Part shown: piece after piece, positions 53,966-62,805 of the stretch | Layout of the letters: each line of letters begins with the position of its first letter | Position numbering within the stretch: the first letter of the stretch is position 1 | Assembly: GCA_948144175.1 (NCBI GenBank) | Contig: CANXME010001453.1 | Coordinates: 434,001 to 498,000 of the forward strand | Direction: 5' to 3' | DNA from: Closterium sp. NIES-65 | Taxonomy: Eukaryota > Streptophyta > Zygnematophyceae > Desmidiales > Closteriaceae | Length of the DNA stretch: 64,000 bases | The notes under the pieces: model-generated | The model's input: only the letters and a program-made list of their open reading frames with translations | What the model was told of the DNA's origin: nothing | Database searches by the model: none | Translations under genes and position numbers: made by a program

Positions 53966-56900
53966 CTACCCCACTTTCTGCTTACCCTTATCCTTGTTCA
54001 TTTCCTTCTCAGCCCCTTCCTGCCCCCTCCCGTGACGCATCGCCGCCGCCCTCGCACGCGTCACGGGACCAGAGGGGTTTCCCTTGCCTATCTCCGAGCG
54101 AATCCTCGCCACATTGGTCACGTGATCGGACACCTGCTTGCCCTTACCATCCTCTAGTATGATCACCCCCGACGGCTTGACTTCCTTGACTGCCCACCGT
54201 TGCTGTGATAGCCCCACATCCAGGGCGTGCTGCCGCTGCCGCCTCAGGTACACCTCCTCCCCTTCCTGCACCCCTGCATTCTTTTTCCTGCCCTTTACTT
54301 CTTGCCGCTGCTTGTACCTCTCAATGTCCCGCAGCTGAGCAACGTGCAGATTCTCCATGGCTGCGGGCAGCAGCCGCCGTAGGTAGGCTGCTCGCGCATC
54401 GGCTACTACAACCCATTTCTCTGCCGATCCTGTGGTCACCACGTCCAGGAGGAGCTTAGGTGCCCCCACTGGCATCACTGGCTCCTTACCAAACAGCAGG
54501 TAATACGGCGACACATCCTTGAGTGCTGCCTGCTTGCTAAACCGGTACCCAGCCATAACCCAGCAGAGCCTTTTGTCCCAATCCCGCTTATGCTCCTCAC
54601 CGTAAGCCCTTAACCCTCTCTTCACCGTCTGCACCAGCCGCTCGGTCAACCCATCACTCTGCGGATGATAACGTGACGTGCAGCGGTGCCTGATCCCTGT
54701 TGCCCTGAGCAGCTCATCGAACGCTCCTTTAAATTCTGTGCCTTGGTCCGTCAGCACCTCCCCGCATGCCCCCAGACGTGTGATCACCATTTCCTCAAAC
54801 GCTTCTGCCACCGCCTCTGCCGTTTTGTGCACTAAGGGTTTGGCTTCTGCCCATTTACTCACGTGTTCCACCATCAGCAGTATGTAACGCCTTCCCTTCG
54901 TGCTGAGTGGCAGCTCCCCCGCAATGTCAAGCGACCACCTATAGCCCAAGCTCACCACCGGCAACGGTTGTAGCTCTGCCTTTTCCCGTTCCAGCACCGC
55001 CCTGTTCCGGCCGCATGCCTCGCATTTCCATACCCAGTCCTTAACCTGCTTGCGCAGGCCTGCCCACCACCATCCGGTTTGCACCAGCTGCTGCGTTCTT
55101 AGTGGCCCGTAATGGCCCAGCTTCTCGTGTACCTCCTTGATAATGCCTTCCCTCTCCTCTGGTGCGGGCACGTGCTTCCAGCCTTCTCCTGTCCTTAGCT
55201 GCACTTGCCCCTTGAACCAGCGGTAAAACTCCCCTCGTGCTCTTACTCTGGCTGTCTCCGCTCCTGCCTCTGTTGTTGCCCCCTGAATCCAAGCTAGCGC
55301 TGCCTTGTCTTCCCATATGTCTGCAGGTCCGCCTCGCCCTTCTCCCCACTGTCCCCCTTGGTCTGCTTCCTTGGCCAGCGCCATTAGGCACGCTGAGGGC
55401 TGCATCACCGGCGGGTTCCTCGAGAGCCCGTCAACGTGCTGCATGGTTTTCCCCGGCCTATGCCTAATCTCGAAGTCGTACTCTTGGAGTTTCATTGCCC
55501 ACCGCGCGTTTCTGCCCGTCAAATCCGACGTCTGCATGAGCCACAGCAGGGGTTGGTGATCCGTCACCAGGGTAAACTTCCTCCCGTGTAGGTACACCCG
55601 GAAGTGCTTAACTGCCCACACTACTGCTAACCCCTCTCCCTCGTACGATGAGTAGTTGCTCTCCGCTGCATTGCAGCTGCGGCTTGCGAAGGCCACTACC
55701 TTCTCCACCTCCCCCTTCATCTGCGCCAGGACTGCACCCATGCCCACGCTGCTCCAGTCGGTGTAGAGCACGTAAGGCAGATCAGCTCTGGGTAGCTCCA
55801 GCACTGCTCCATTCTTTACGGCGCCCATGAGGTCCTGCACGGCCATCTCCTGGTCTGGTCCCCACTCCCACTTGCAATCCTCCCTCAATAGCTGATTCAG
55901 CGCTTGTGCTCGGCTGCTGAAGTTTGGCACAAACTTCCTGTAATAGTTGAGGAAGCCCAGCAGTGCGCGCAGGGTACTCCTGTCCTTCGGTGTTGACACG
56001 CGATCCAGCACCTCCACCTTCGCCTTCTGTATGCCGATCCTCCCCCCTGCCACTTCGAATCCTAGGTACGCCACCGTGCTCTGGCCAAATTTACACTTCC
56101 CTGGGTGACAGGTCATCCCGGCGTTCTGTATCGCACTCAGGACCGCCTCAACATCCCTCGTATGCGCGCTGCTGTCCCTGCTGAACACGATCACGTCGTC
56201 GATATAGCAGGCGGCATTCGGCACGTCGCGCAGAATCTGATCCATAATGCGCTGGAATTCCGGCGAGGCCGATTTCAACCCAAATGGCATCGTGTTCCAT
56301 TCATATTGCCCATCCGGCCCGTGGAAGGCGGTCTTCTTCCGGTCAGCTTCTATGATGGGTATCTGGTTGAACCCCTGCCGCAGATCCAAGGTGGAGAAGA
56401 CTGCCGCTGCCGCCAACCTGTCGAATAGCTCATCTGGCGTGGGCGTTTGATACCGTTTCATCACCGTCACCTTGTTGAGCCCGCGGTAATCCCCGCACAT
56501 TCGCTTCGACAGCACTTGCCCTGTGAGGTCTGTCCTAGCAGCTACTACCGTGGCTGCTGCGTATTCCGAGTTGGACTTCCGTATGAACCCAGCTTCCATC
56601 AGCTCCTGGCATTTCTCTGTGCAGATCTGTAACTCTTCTGCTGTCATCCTCCGCCGCCGCTGGTATACTGGAATCTCCGTGGTTAACTCGATGCTGACCT
56701 CCGCCATGTTGCACCTGCCCACTTCCTTCAGCGTGTATGCGAACGCCTGCCGATACTTTGCAAGCACCTTCCTTAGTTCTGCCGCGTCCACTTCGGTGAC
56801 GCCATCTCCGATCTCCCACTGGTGCTCTGCAGCCGCTGATGCCGCTGGCTCCTTCTCCCTCGTCCCCCGCGCTAACCCTTCCGCCTCAGCTGGCTCCGTC

Positions 56901-59900
56901 GGCTGGCCCTGTGCCTTCTCCCGCGACCGTTCTCCCTCTGTCTTCGCCTCCGCTCCTACCTCCTTCGTTGCCGCCATCAAGGCGAACTCCCGCTCATAGC
57001 TCTCCCTACTCCGCTGCCTCTCGATGGCCTCCTCCACCCAGTCCAAGTCCTCTCGCTTCTTGTCCACGGCTGCCTCTTCCCGAGCGGCTGGCAGCTCGAT
57101 CTGGGTCTGTTCTGCATATACCGCTGGTACTTCGTCCTCCTCTTCCCACGGATATACCCACCTCTTCTCCAGTGGATGCCCCAACTGGTGCTGGACCCTA
57201 TCATTCGCGTACATCTCTCCCAGCATGGCCCTGGCGAGGGCTTCTTTAGCAACCGAGCGCTCCGTGGGTGGCTGCACTGCTGCCGCCTTGTCTCGTTTGC
57301 GCTCCCACCGAAGCTGTGAGTGATACATCCGTATCGTCGCCACCAGCCAGTGCATGACGTTCAAATCCATGGCTCTCCCCAGAGCCCGCCTCCTCGCCGT
57401 TTCTGTGACCTCTGGATGCGCGGTTGCATCTTCCATGAAGCCCATGGCCAATTCTCGCTCTAGCGCTGTCGGTTCCTGCCATTCTCCCGCTGTACAGTCA
57501 TACACCATTCCTGGCCCCGGGTCTTCCCCGTGCATCTTAAAGGCCGCTGCACCCTCGTATGACACGAACGTGGGCCAAGCCCGCCGCGGCTTTCCTATCT
57601 CATTGCACGCAAACTGCGTCGGATGATCCGGCCGTGTCACTGGTGCGGGCATCCTCCCGACTTCAAGGACGTCTTCCACCAACAATGGCACGGGGCGTTC
57701 CATCAGCGACAAGCGATACTGCAGGGCTGCACTCGTTACTCCATTCGTCCAGTAGCGGCGCACCCTATGCGCTCGGCTGCCCGTCTGCGCCCCATCCACT
57801 ACAATCCCCGGGCCGAGTACCCCCGTCACTTCCTCATGTGCCACTTGGATCTGCTCCCGCACATCCCCCTCCATGTCCACGTTCTCCACGATGTAGAGCA
57901 CTTCCCCCTGCACCCGCTTGAGAATTCGCAGCACTCGCACTAACTCCCTGAAAAGGCTGCTCCTTTCGTCCCTCATGCCTCTGCCTGCCCCTGCCCGTGA
58001 ATATCCTTGACACTCCCATCCCGCAATGACCACATCAATCTTCCCCCATCCCCTTATGGTCTGCTCCGTCACCATCCGTATGTCGCAGGCCTGAGTGTGC
58101 GTGCTTTGCTCCAACGCCAAAGCCGTCAGCTGGTGCGGGTATCTCTTTTGCAGCTGCTCCGCGTGATTCCATGCCATCTTCACCGACTCTGTGTCTGACT
58201 CCACCAGTATCCACTTCTCCACGTAGGCCCCGGCCTTTAGGACTGCTGCTAAGCCCGTGCCGATGCCGCCAAAGAGCTCCAATACCACTGTGGGACCCAG
58301 TAGCTTCTTAGTGTCCGTGCATAACTGCCTCAGGTTTCCTTCGTCCTCGTCAGTCCCCTCCGCTGGTGTACGCATCCCCGCGGCTTGCTGCCAGGAAGGT
58401 ACTCCTAGCTCTTCGCGCAATTCTGCTTCGGTGCACTGGTAAGCTTCCCTCGGCTCTCTCCTCACGAAGCGCACTGGCAACGTGCCAATGGGGCCATCAT
58501 CCTTCCAGTAGTGTACGCGATACTGCATCTTCTCCTCCCACATGCAGATTGTCGAGCCGATGCCAAAGAGATACTCCACTCCTATGAGCAGATCAAAGTC
58601 CAATGAGTCCGACACTCCGCAGTGCACCCTCAGCGTGCACTCCTCTGGTGTGCCCGGATTCAGCACCAAGGCCATGGACTGCCGCGTTTTAGGCATCCAC
58701 TTCGCCTCTCCTCCCTCCGCCGTCATAAGCAGGTAGCCCTCCGGTATCAGTCGCTCAGCCTTGTCCAGTTGCAGCTTCTCCGCCAATTGCTTGCCGATTA
58801 GTACATGTGCAGCTCCCGTATCCACTATGGCTCTCTGGGCTCGTAGCCCCCCAACCGTGATTGCCCCCGGTTCGATCGTCAGCACCGTGGCCTGACAGAT
58901 CATGCGATTGCGCGGATGCCGAAACGCCGCTCCTTCTCTGTCCTCGGTTGCGCTTGCCCTCCTCCTCGGGCCATCTTCCCGCCTTTCGTCCTCCCTGAAG
59001 AGCTGTCTGCGCGCGCCGCTCCTTAGGCCTAGCTCCTCTCGCTCCCGTGCGGGTTGCGCCATTAGCATGAACTCTGGCTCTTCCGAGTCTTCCTCTTCCT
59101 GCGCCACCATCGCCGGCTGCTTCTCCTCCACTGCTTCTAGCTCTGCTAATTGCGCCCGCAGCCGTGCCATGACGGCTTGCCGATCTTCACCTCCCTCCAC
59201 TCCTCGCCTGTCCCTGCGGTTTGCGTAGCAATCTGCCTCCCGATGCCCCTTCCTTCCACAGCGTGCGCACACTGGGGCCCCCGGACAGTCCCGTCGCAAA
59301 TGCTCGCGACTCCCGCAGAGCGAACAGGCTGCTGGGTTCCGGCAGTCCCGGCGCAGATGTCCCGGCTGCCCACAGTTGTGGCAACGTCGGGTCTCTTCCC
59401 TTCCCCTTTCCTCCACCTCCTGATGCGCGGACGTGGCTGCCCACGCCGGCCGTCTCCTCTCGGATCCCCGATCCACCGTTCTCTCGACCTCGTAGAGCCT
59501 GCGTCCCGTCTCCACTCGTTTGACGATTTCGTACGCCTCCTTCAGCGTCGCTTCCGCGCCCAACTCGAACACCCTCACTTCCACGTCCTGCCGCAGTGGT
59601 TGACTGAGGCCATGGACAAACTTGCCGATCAGCCGGCCCTGGTCTCCACAGTTCATGTCCTCCCCCAATTCCACCAGCCTCCCGTAGTAGGCCAGCAGCG
59701 ATTCTCCCTCTCGCCTTCTGAACGACCGGAACTCGACCACTCGCTCTGCCGTCTGCGCCGGAAATTGCTCTCGCAACATTGCTAGGAACCTTGCCGTAGG
59801 ATCCCTTTCGCCCGGGGCCCGTCCTGCCGCCCACTCCAGCAGCTCCTTGCGAGATATGCGGTAATAGGTCTCTGCCTCCCCGGTCAACGTATTTGCTAGC

Positions 59901-60385
59901 CCTCGGAAGAACTCCTCCGGGTCCAGCTGATCCTTCGCCCATCGCGCTTGCAGATTCTCCAACTGCATGATGTAGTTCTTCAGGCTTGGACCTCTTTGAG
60001 CATCGCCGGAGAATCTCTCCGGCACTTCGATCTTTGGCAGCTGAGTGTACTTCCAGCGCTGCATCATCATCTCGTCTTCCGTGCCTTGCCACGAGGCGCT
60101 GCGCTGATATCCCACCGGTCCGCCCATTTGCGACTGCGGTCGCGCCGGCGGCCCTTGCGCTCCCTCCGACCCAGTTGGCGCGTTGCCCCCGCCTCCTGCG
60201 CTTCCGATCTGAGCACCTCCCCTGGGGCCGGTTGCTCCTTCACTAGGCCCAGTCTGGCCTTCCGCATCTCCGCCTCCCGGCGGCAGATCATTCTCCCGCT
60301 GATTCCCGTCTCCTCCCCTCATCCTCTCGTCCTGTCCTTTCGTTGCTCTGACTACTTCTATCCACCTTCCTGACCGCAATCGCAT
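53966..60385 (-). mobile_element. Gypsy retrotransposon carrying a DNA cytosine methyltransferase
   Basis: One uninterrupted frame fills the region and encodes gag, protease, a C5-cytosine methyltransferase, RT, RNase H and integrase in that order. RT before integrase defines Gypsy. The coding region looks whole. No chromodomain is seen after the integrase. I could not recognise the LTRs: neither 53206-53965 nor 60386-62488 shows an obvious long match with the other side, so either the LTRs are diverged or rearranged or the copy is flanked unusually. An open frame of this length argues for recent activity or selection. Confidence 0.9.
53966..60385 (-). CDS. Gag-protease-methyltransferase-RT-RNase H-integrase polyprotein, 2139 aa
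   Basis: The start is the first ATG of the frame (60385); a short in-frame stretch upstream is open without recognisable domains. Gag spans about residues 100-310. Three CCHC knuckles follow: CHNCGQPGHLRRDC (335-348), CSLCGSREHLRRDC (354-367) and CARCGRKGHREADC (373-386). The protease active site DTGA is at 522-525. The methyltransferase occupies about 690-1025. A charged linker (1026-1195) leads to RT with MCGDYRGLNK (about 1296-1305) and YIDD (1394-1397). RNase H starts near YTDWSS (about 1541). The integrase has an HHCC-type finger (about 1753-1793, ending CEAC) and acidic residues D1820, D1880 and E1915. Gypsy polyproteins usually run 1,300-1,600 residues, and the extra length here is the methyltransferase plus linker. 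Confidence 0.92.
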   Translation of the reverse strand: MRLRSGRWIEVVRATKGQDERMRGGDGNQRENDLPPGGGDAEGQTGPSEGATGPRGGAQIGSAGGGGNAPTGSEGAQGPPARPQSQMGGPVGYQRSASWQGTEDEMMMQRWKYTQLPKIEVPERFSGDAQRGPSLKNYIMQLENLQARWAKDQLDPEEFFRGLANTLTGEAETYYRISRKELLEWAAGRAPGERDPTARFLAMLREQFPAQTAERVVEFRSFRRREGESLLAYYGRLVELGEDMNCGDQGRLIGKFVHGLSQPLRQDVEVRVFELGAEATLKEAYEIVKRVETGRRLYEVERTVDRGSERRRPAWAATSAHQEVEERGREETRRCHNCGQPGHLRRDCRNPAACSLCGSREHLRRDCPGAPVCARCGRKGHREADCYANRRDRRGVEGGEDRQAVMARLRAQLAELEAVEEKQPAMVAQEEEDSEEPEFMLMAQPAREREELGLRSGARRQLFREDERREDGPRRRASATEDREGAAFRHPRNRMICQATVLTIEPGAITVGGLRAQRAIVDTGAAHVLIGKQLAEKLQLDKAERLIPEGYLLMTAEGGEAKWMPKTRQSMALVLNPGTPEECTLRVHCGVSDSLDFDLLIGVEYLFGIGSTICMWEEKMQYRVHYWKDDGPIGTLPVRFVRREPREAYQCTEAELREELGVPSWQQAAGMRTPAEGTDEDEGNLRQLCTDTKKLLGPTVVLELFGGIGTGLAAVLKAGAYVEKWILVESDTESVKMAWNHAEQLQKRYPHQLTALALEQSTHTQACDIRMVTEQTIRGWGKIDVVIAGWECQGYSRAGAGRGMRDERSSLFRELVRVLRILKRVQGEVLYIVENVDMEGDVREQIQVAHEEVTGVLGPGIVVDGAQTGSRAHRVRRYWTNGVTSAALQYRLSLMERPVPLLVEDVLEVGRMPAPVTRPDHPTQFACNEIGKPRRAWPTFVSYEGAAAFKMHGEDPGPGMVYDCTAGEWQEPTALERELAMGFMEDATAHPEVTETARRRALGRAMDLNVMHWLVATIRMYHSQLRWERKRDKAAAVQPPTERSVAKEALARAMLGEMYANDRVQHQLGHPLEKRWVYPWEEEDEVPAVYAEQTQIELPAAREEAAVDKKREDLDWVEEAIERQRSRESYEREFALMAATKEVGAEAKTEGERSREKAQGQPTEPAEAEGLARGTREKEPAASAAAEHQWEIGDGVTEVDAAELRKVLAKYRQAFAYTLKEVGRCNMAEVSIELTTEIPVYQRRRRMTAEELQICTEKCQELMEAGFIRKSNSEYAAATVVAARTDLTGQVLSKRMCGDYRGLNKVTVMKRYQTPTPDELFDRLAAAAVFSTLDLRQGFNQIPIIEADRKKTAFHGPDGQYEWNTMPFGLKSASPEFQRIMDQILRDVPNAACYIDDVIVFSRDSSAHTRDVEAVLSAIQNAGMTCHPGKCKFGQSTVAYLGFEVAGGRIGIQKAKVEVLDRVSTPKDRSTLRALLGFLNYYRKFVPNFSSRAQALNQLLREDCKWEWGPDQEMAVQDLMGAVKNGAVLELPRADLPYVLYTDWSSVGMGAVLAQMKGEVEKVVAFASRSCNAAESNYSSYEGEGLAVVWAVKHFRVYLHGRKFTLVTDHQPLLWLMQTSDLTGRNARWAMKLQEYDFEIRHRPGKTMQHVDGLSRNPPVMQPSACLMALAKEADQGGQWGEGRGGPADIWEDKAALAWIQGATTEAGAETARVRARGEFYRWFKGQVQLRTGEGWKHVPAPEEREGIIKEVHEKLGHYGPLRTQQLVQTGWWWAGLRKQVKDWVWKCEACGRNRAVLEREKAELQPLPVVSLGYRWSLDIAGELPLSTKGRRYILLMVEHVSKWAEAKPLVHKTAEAVAEAFEEMVITRLGACGEVLTDQGTEFKGAFDELLRATGIRHRCTSRYHPQSDGLTERLVQTVKRGLRAYGEEHKRDWDKRLCWVMAGYRFSKQAALKDVSPYYLLFGKEPVMPVGAPKLLLDVVTTGSAEKWVVVADARAAYLRRLLPAAMENLHVAQLRDIERYKQRQEVKGRKKNAGVQEGEEVYLRRQRQHALDVGLSQQRWAVKEVKPSGVIILEDGKGKQVSDHVTNVARIRSEIGKGNPSGPVTRARAAAMRHGRGQEGAEKEMNKDKGKQKVG
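57310..58320 (-). other. C5-cytosine DNA methyltransferase domain inside Gypsy polyprotein (DNMT3-like)
   Basis: Residues about 690-1025 show the ordered motifs of the family. Motif I, for S-adenosylmethionine binding, is LELFGGIGTGLAAVLKAG (F705-G711 core). An acidic residue follows in ILVESDT (about 726-732). Motif IV is AGWECQGYSRAG with the presumed catalytic C792. Motif VI is VENV (834-836 ENV). Motif VIII is SRAHRVRRYW (R871, R874, R876). Motif IX-like sequence is ERELAMGF (about 975-982), and motif X-like sequence is GRAMDLNVMHWL (about 1003-1014). The GIGTGLAAVLKAG and RVRRYW segments resemble DNMT3 more than DNMT1. The expected reaction is transfer of a methyl group from S-adenosylmethionine to carbon 5 of cytosine. 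Activity is unproven, because motif IV has Glu-Cys where nearly all members have Pro-Cys. Confidence 0.88.
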
Positions 60386-61896
60386 TCGGACTGCGTGATT
60401 GTAAAAAAAGCCCTTCCTCTAATCCATCGGACTGCAGATATGGCTTCGCTAAGAAACTGCTTATCTCGAGAAGAATTCACAGTAAAATGCGAAAACAATC
60501 ACGCAGTGGCAGTCCCATGGCCCAGGCACCTCTAATATTGCACCCTCCCCCTTAGCCTAGCTAAGCATAGCTACCAACAGATGAGTGCTAGCAGCTCAGC
60601 TTCGCCACCCTTGCAGCTACCCTGCCTTCTTCCAGCTGGCGGGTGTGACTTCCAGCTTCCCCTGGACTCGGTGTCTGCACACAAGCAAGAAAACAAACAC
60701 ATGCATCCCATCAAACCCCACCCCCCCTTTCCGCCACGTAAGCTTGCCAACCCTTCTCCCAGCCAGCCACAGGTTCGTCCCAACCTTCTCCCCCTGCCTG
60801 CAACTGCCGAGTTGCCCTCCACCTCCTGCGATCGCTTCTACACCCCGTTATCCACTTCCTCGACTATATACAAATGTACACATTATTCCTCCTTGCCTCC
60901 ATTACAGCCCCTCCTTTACTTGTCAGCGTTCTTTAGGATTTTCCCTCAAGAACTCTGACAGGTATCGTTGGAAAGCTCTGGATTTCTCCTGCATGATCAA
61001 GCATTTAGACTTGGAGAAAAAACACAGAGATGACAATATCCAACAGCCATGCATAATGACATATGCTCATGCAAATCATGCAAGCACAAATAGCACGAGC
61101 ACTCGGCAGGACGTTAGGATGACATGCACTCAGAATGACGTGCATCCAACAGAAGGTAGTCTCATAATAGGATCATAAGGTACATCAAGGAAATCACCTT
61201 CCCTATTTCCTTTACATGACTTGGCACTCTCCAACTTCACTTGGGAGGATTTTTCCAAGGCTTGTAAAATTTCTCCTGAACCTGGAATTGTCCTCTAAGC
61301 CTTTGCAGCTATGTAGGCTTCACCTGTGGGTCATGGGGAGCCTTAACACGGTGCTATGGGGAGAGGATATTAACTCCACGGAACGTACTGTTGACTGCTA
61401 ATTGGGACCTAGAAGCTCTAAGCACACCTTTAATCAACGCTGGATAGTCCTCACGGGGTCACCTCCAAGGGTCCTTGGGTGCCTGGTAGAACCGGTCCCT
61501 ATCCAAGGGTCCGTGTTTGTCAAAGGACTTTTCAAGCATGAAAACAATCGTGTGCACTGGAGCACTCTCAAGCAAAATTGCGGAAGCAATAACGACAGAT
61601 TGGCGGGTATGCAGAAAATTCTCCTCGCGTCAATACGTCGATAGAGAAAATGTTCACTCCAAAAAGGTGATTACAATGAAACACAAGCACACATTTATAG
61701 AACTACTAATGCACGAGTAAAGCAAACACAAGGCAATCATTTAATAGTTACAAAACTGTAATATAAGACTTCGCCATGTTGTCTTGGTAAAACGGTTGTC
61801 AAACTTCAGCTGCATTTGGCTTGATCCGCTTTATTAGAATAACTATTTCAGATGGCACTTCATCCAAACGCCCCTGCTGACTCCCCTCGCGAGCAC
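60386..61896. other. Spacer upstream of methyltransferase Gypsy
   Basis: No gene recognised. A perfect 13-bp inverted repeat (ACTGCGTGATTGT at 60390-60402, ACAATCACGCAGT at 60495-60507) lies just upstream of the Gypsy start codon. The minus strand has a TATA-like TGTATATAG at 60864-60872, about 480 bp upstream of the start codon, which could serve the Gypsy. 61440-61520 contains CCAAGGGTCC twice. Small open frames show no domain. Confidence 0.55.
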
Positions 61897-62325
61897 TCAT
61901 GAATTCCCGTTAACATTCATGAAGCCTCGTGTGAGAAAACCGTTTTTCCATTACAAAACGGATTTTACCGTTTTGTACCTGAAACATATTTGTCACGCTA
62001 GGCGCGCGACTTTCCAACGAAGTATCTTGTTCGCCACGTCACAAAAGTCAAAGCTCAAGATCTAGTTATTCAACTGAAATCTCGAGTCAATCCCGAGCAC
62101 CCTTCGGGATTCCTCGGCACCCCCCGAAACCCACGCGCGCACCCCTCCACGCGCGTAATCATGCACGACCGAATTTTCGGTCGTGCTGTACAGCGCACGA
62201 ACGTGCGCTGTCCTGCTCGAGGGCAGGGCAATCATTTGCCCTGTCCTTTTGCGGATGTGCGCACTATGCACGCTCGCCACAGTGCGAGGCACACGCATGA
62301 GGCCTTAGGGGCCACACGCGCGTGT
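61897..62325. repeat. Run of consecutive short perfect hairpins
   Basis: Stem halves in order: TCATGAAT/ATTCATGA (61897-61922), TACAAAACGG/CCGTTTTGTA (61952-61977), AATCCCGA/TCGGGATT (62089-62111), ACGCGCG/CGCGCGT (62133-62156), GCACGACCGAA/TTCGGTCGTGC with a 2-base loop (62163-62186), ACAGCGCACG/CGTGCGCTGT with a 2-base loop (62190-62211), AGGGCAGGGCAA pairing with TTGCCCTGTCCT through one G-T (62220-62247), CGCACT/AGTGCG (62260-62286), and the palindrome ACACGCGCGTGT (62314-62325). Confidence 0.85.
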
Positions 62326-62488
62326 CAGAACCCCACGCGCGGGCCCTGACCTTCGCACTAGGTTGACCTTGACCAGCACGAAAAGGTCAAACTTGCAAAA
62401 CACTTGCCTCACTCGAAAAACTCACGAAAATATGAACTCTCGTGAACGTTAATGAAAACTCACAAAAACGCATGAGAAATCATGCTCG
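62326..62488. other. Spacer left of right-edge Copia
   Basis: No gene. AT-richer sequence with repeated CTCACGAAAA and CTCGTGAACGTTAATG-type words. It ends in GCTCG, the five bases flanking the Copia LTR. Confidence 0.5.
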
Positions 62489-62613
62489 TGTGAAAGAACG
62501 AGGAATGATTGACTAAGGAATGAGTGTGATACAAATATGAAACCCTAGAATTGTGTACCCCTTAGTATCTAGCCCGCGACAGCCTACACAGGCTAGATCA
62601 TATAAGTCTGACA
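62489..62613 (-). repeat. 3' LTR of right-edge Copia
   Basis: 125 bp, beginning TGTCAGACTTATATG and ending TTCTTTCACA on the minus strand. Confidence 0.85.
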
Positions 62614-62805
62614 CACCCCCATAGGCAAAGTGGGGGAGAACAAGGGGTCACAAGACCAGTCAAGCAAAGCAAGCTCAGGGTGGATCACAACATCATCACA
62701 CATTCCGAGCACAAGTTCAAGGCCACAAGGCCAGTTCACATGCAAGATTATATATAAAGGTAAACAAGCAAGCGCAGATATAGATAGATCACAGTAGAAG
62801 CAAGG

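Noticed and set aside
60386-61896. Host gene upstream of the methyltransferase Gypsy
   Set aside because: There are only short open frames without domains or codon bias. The TATA-like word at 60864 alone is weak.
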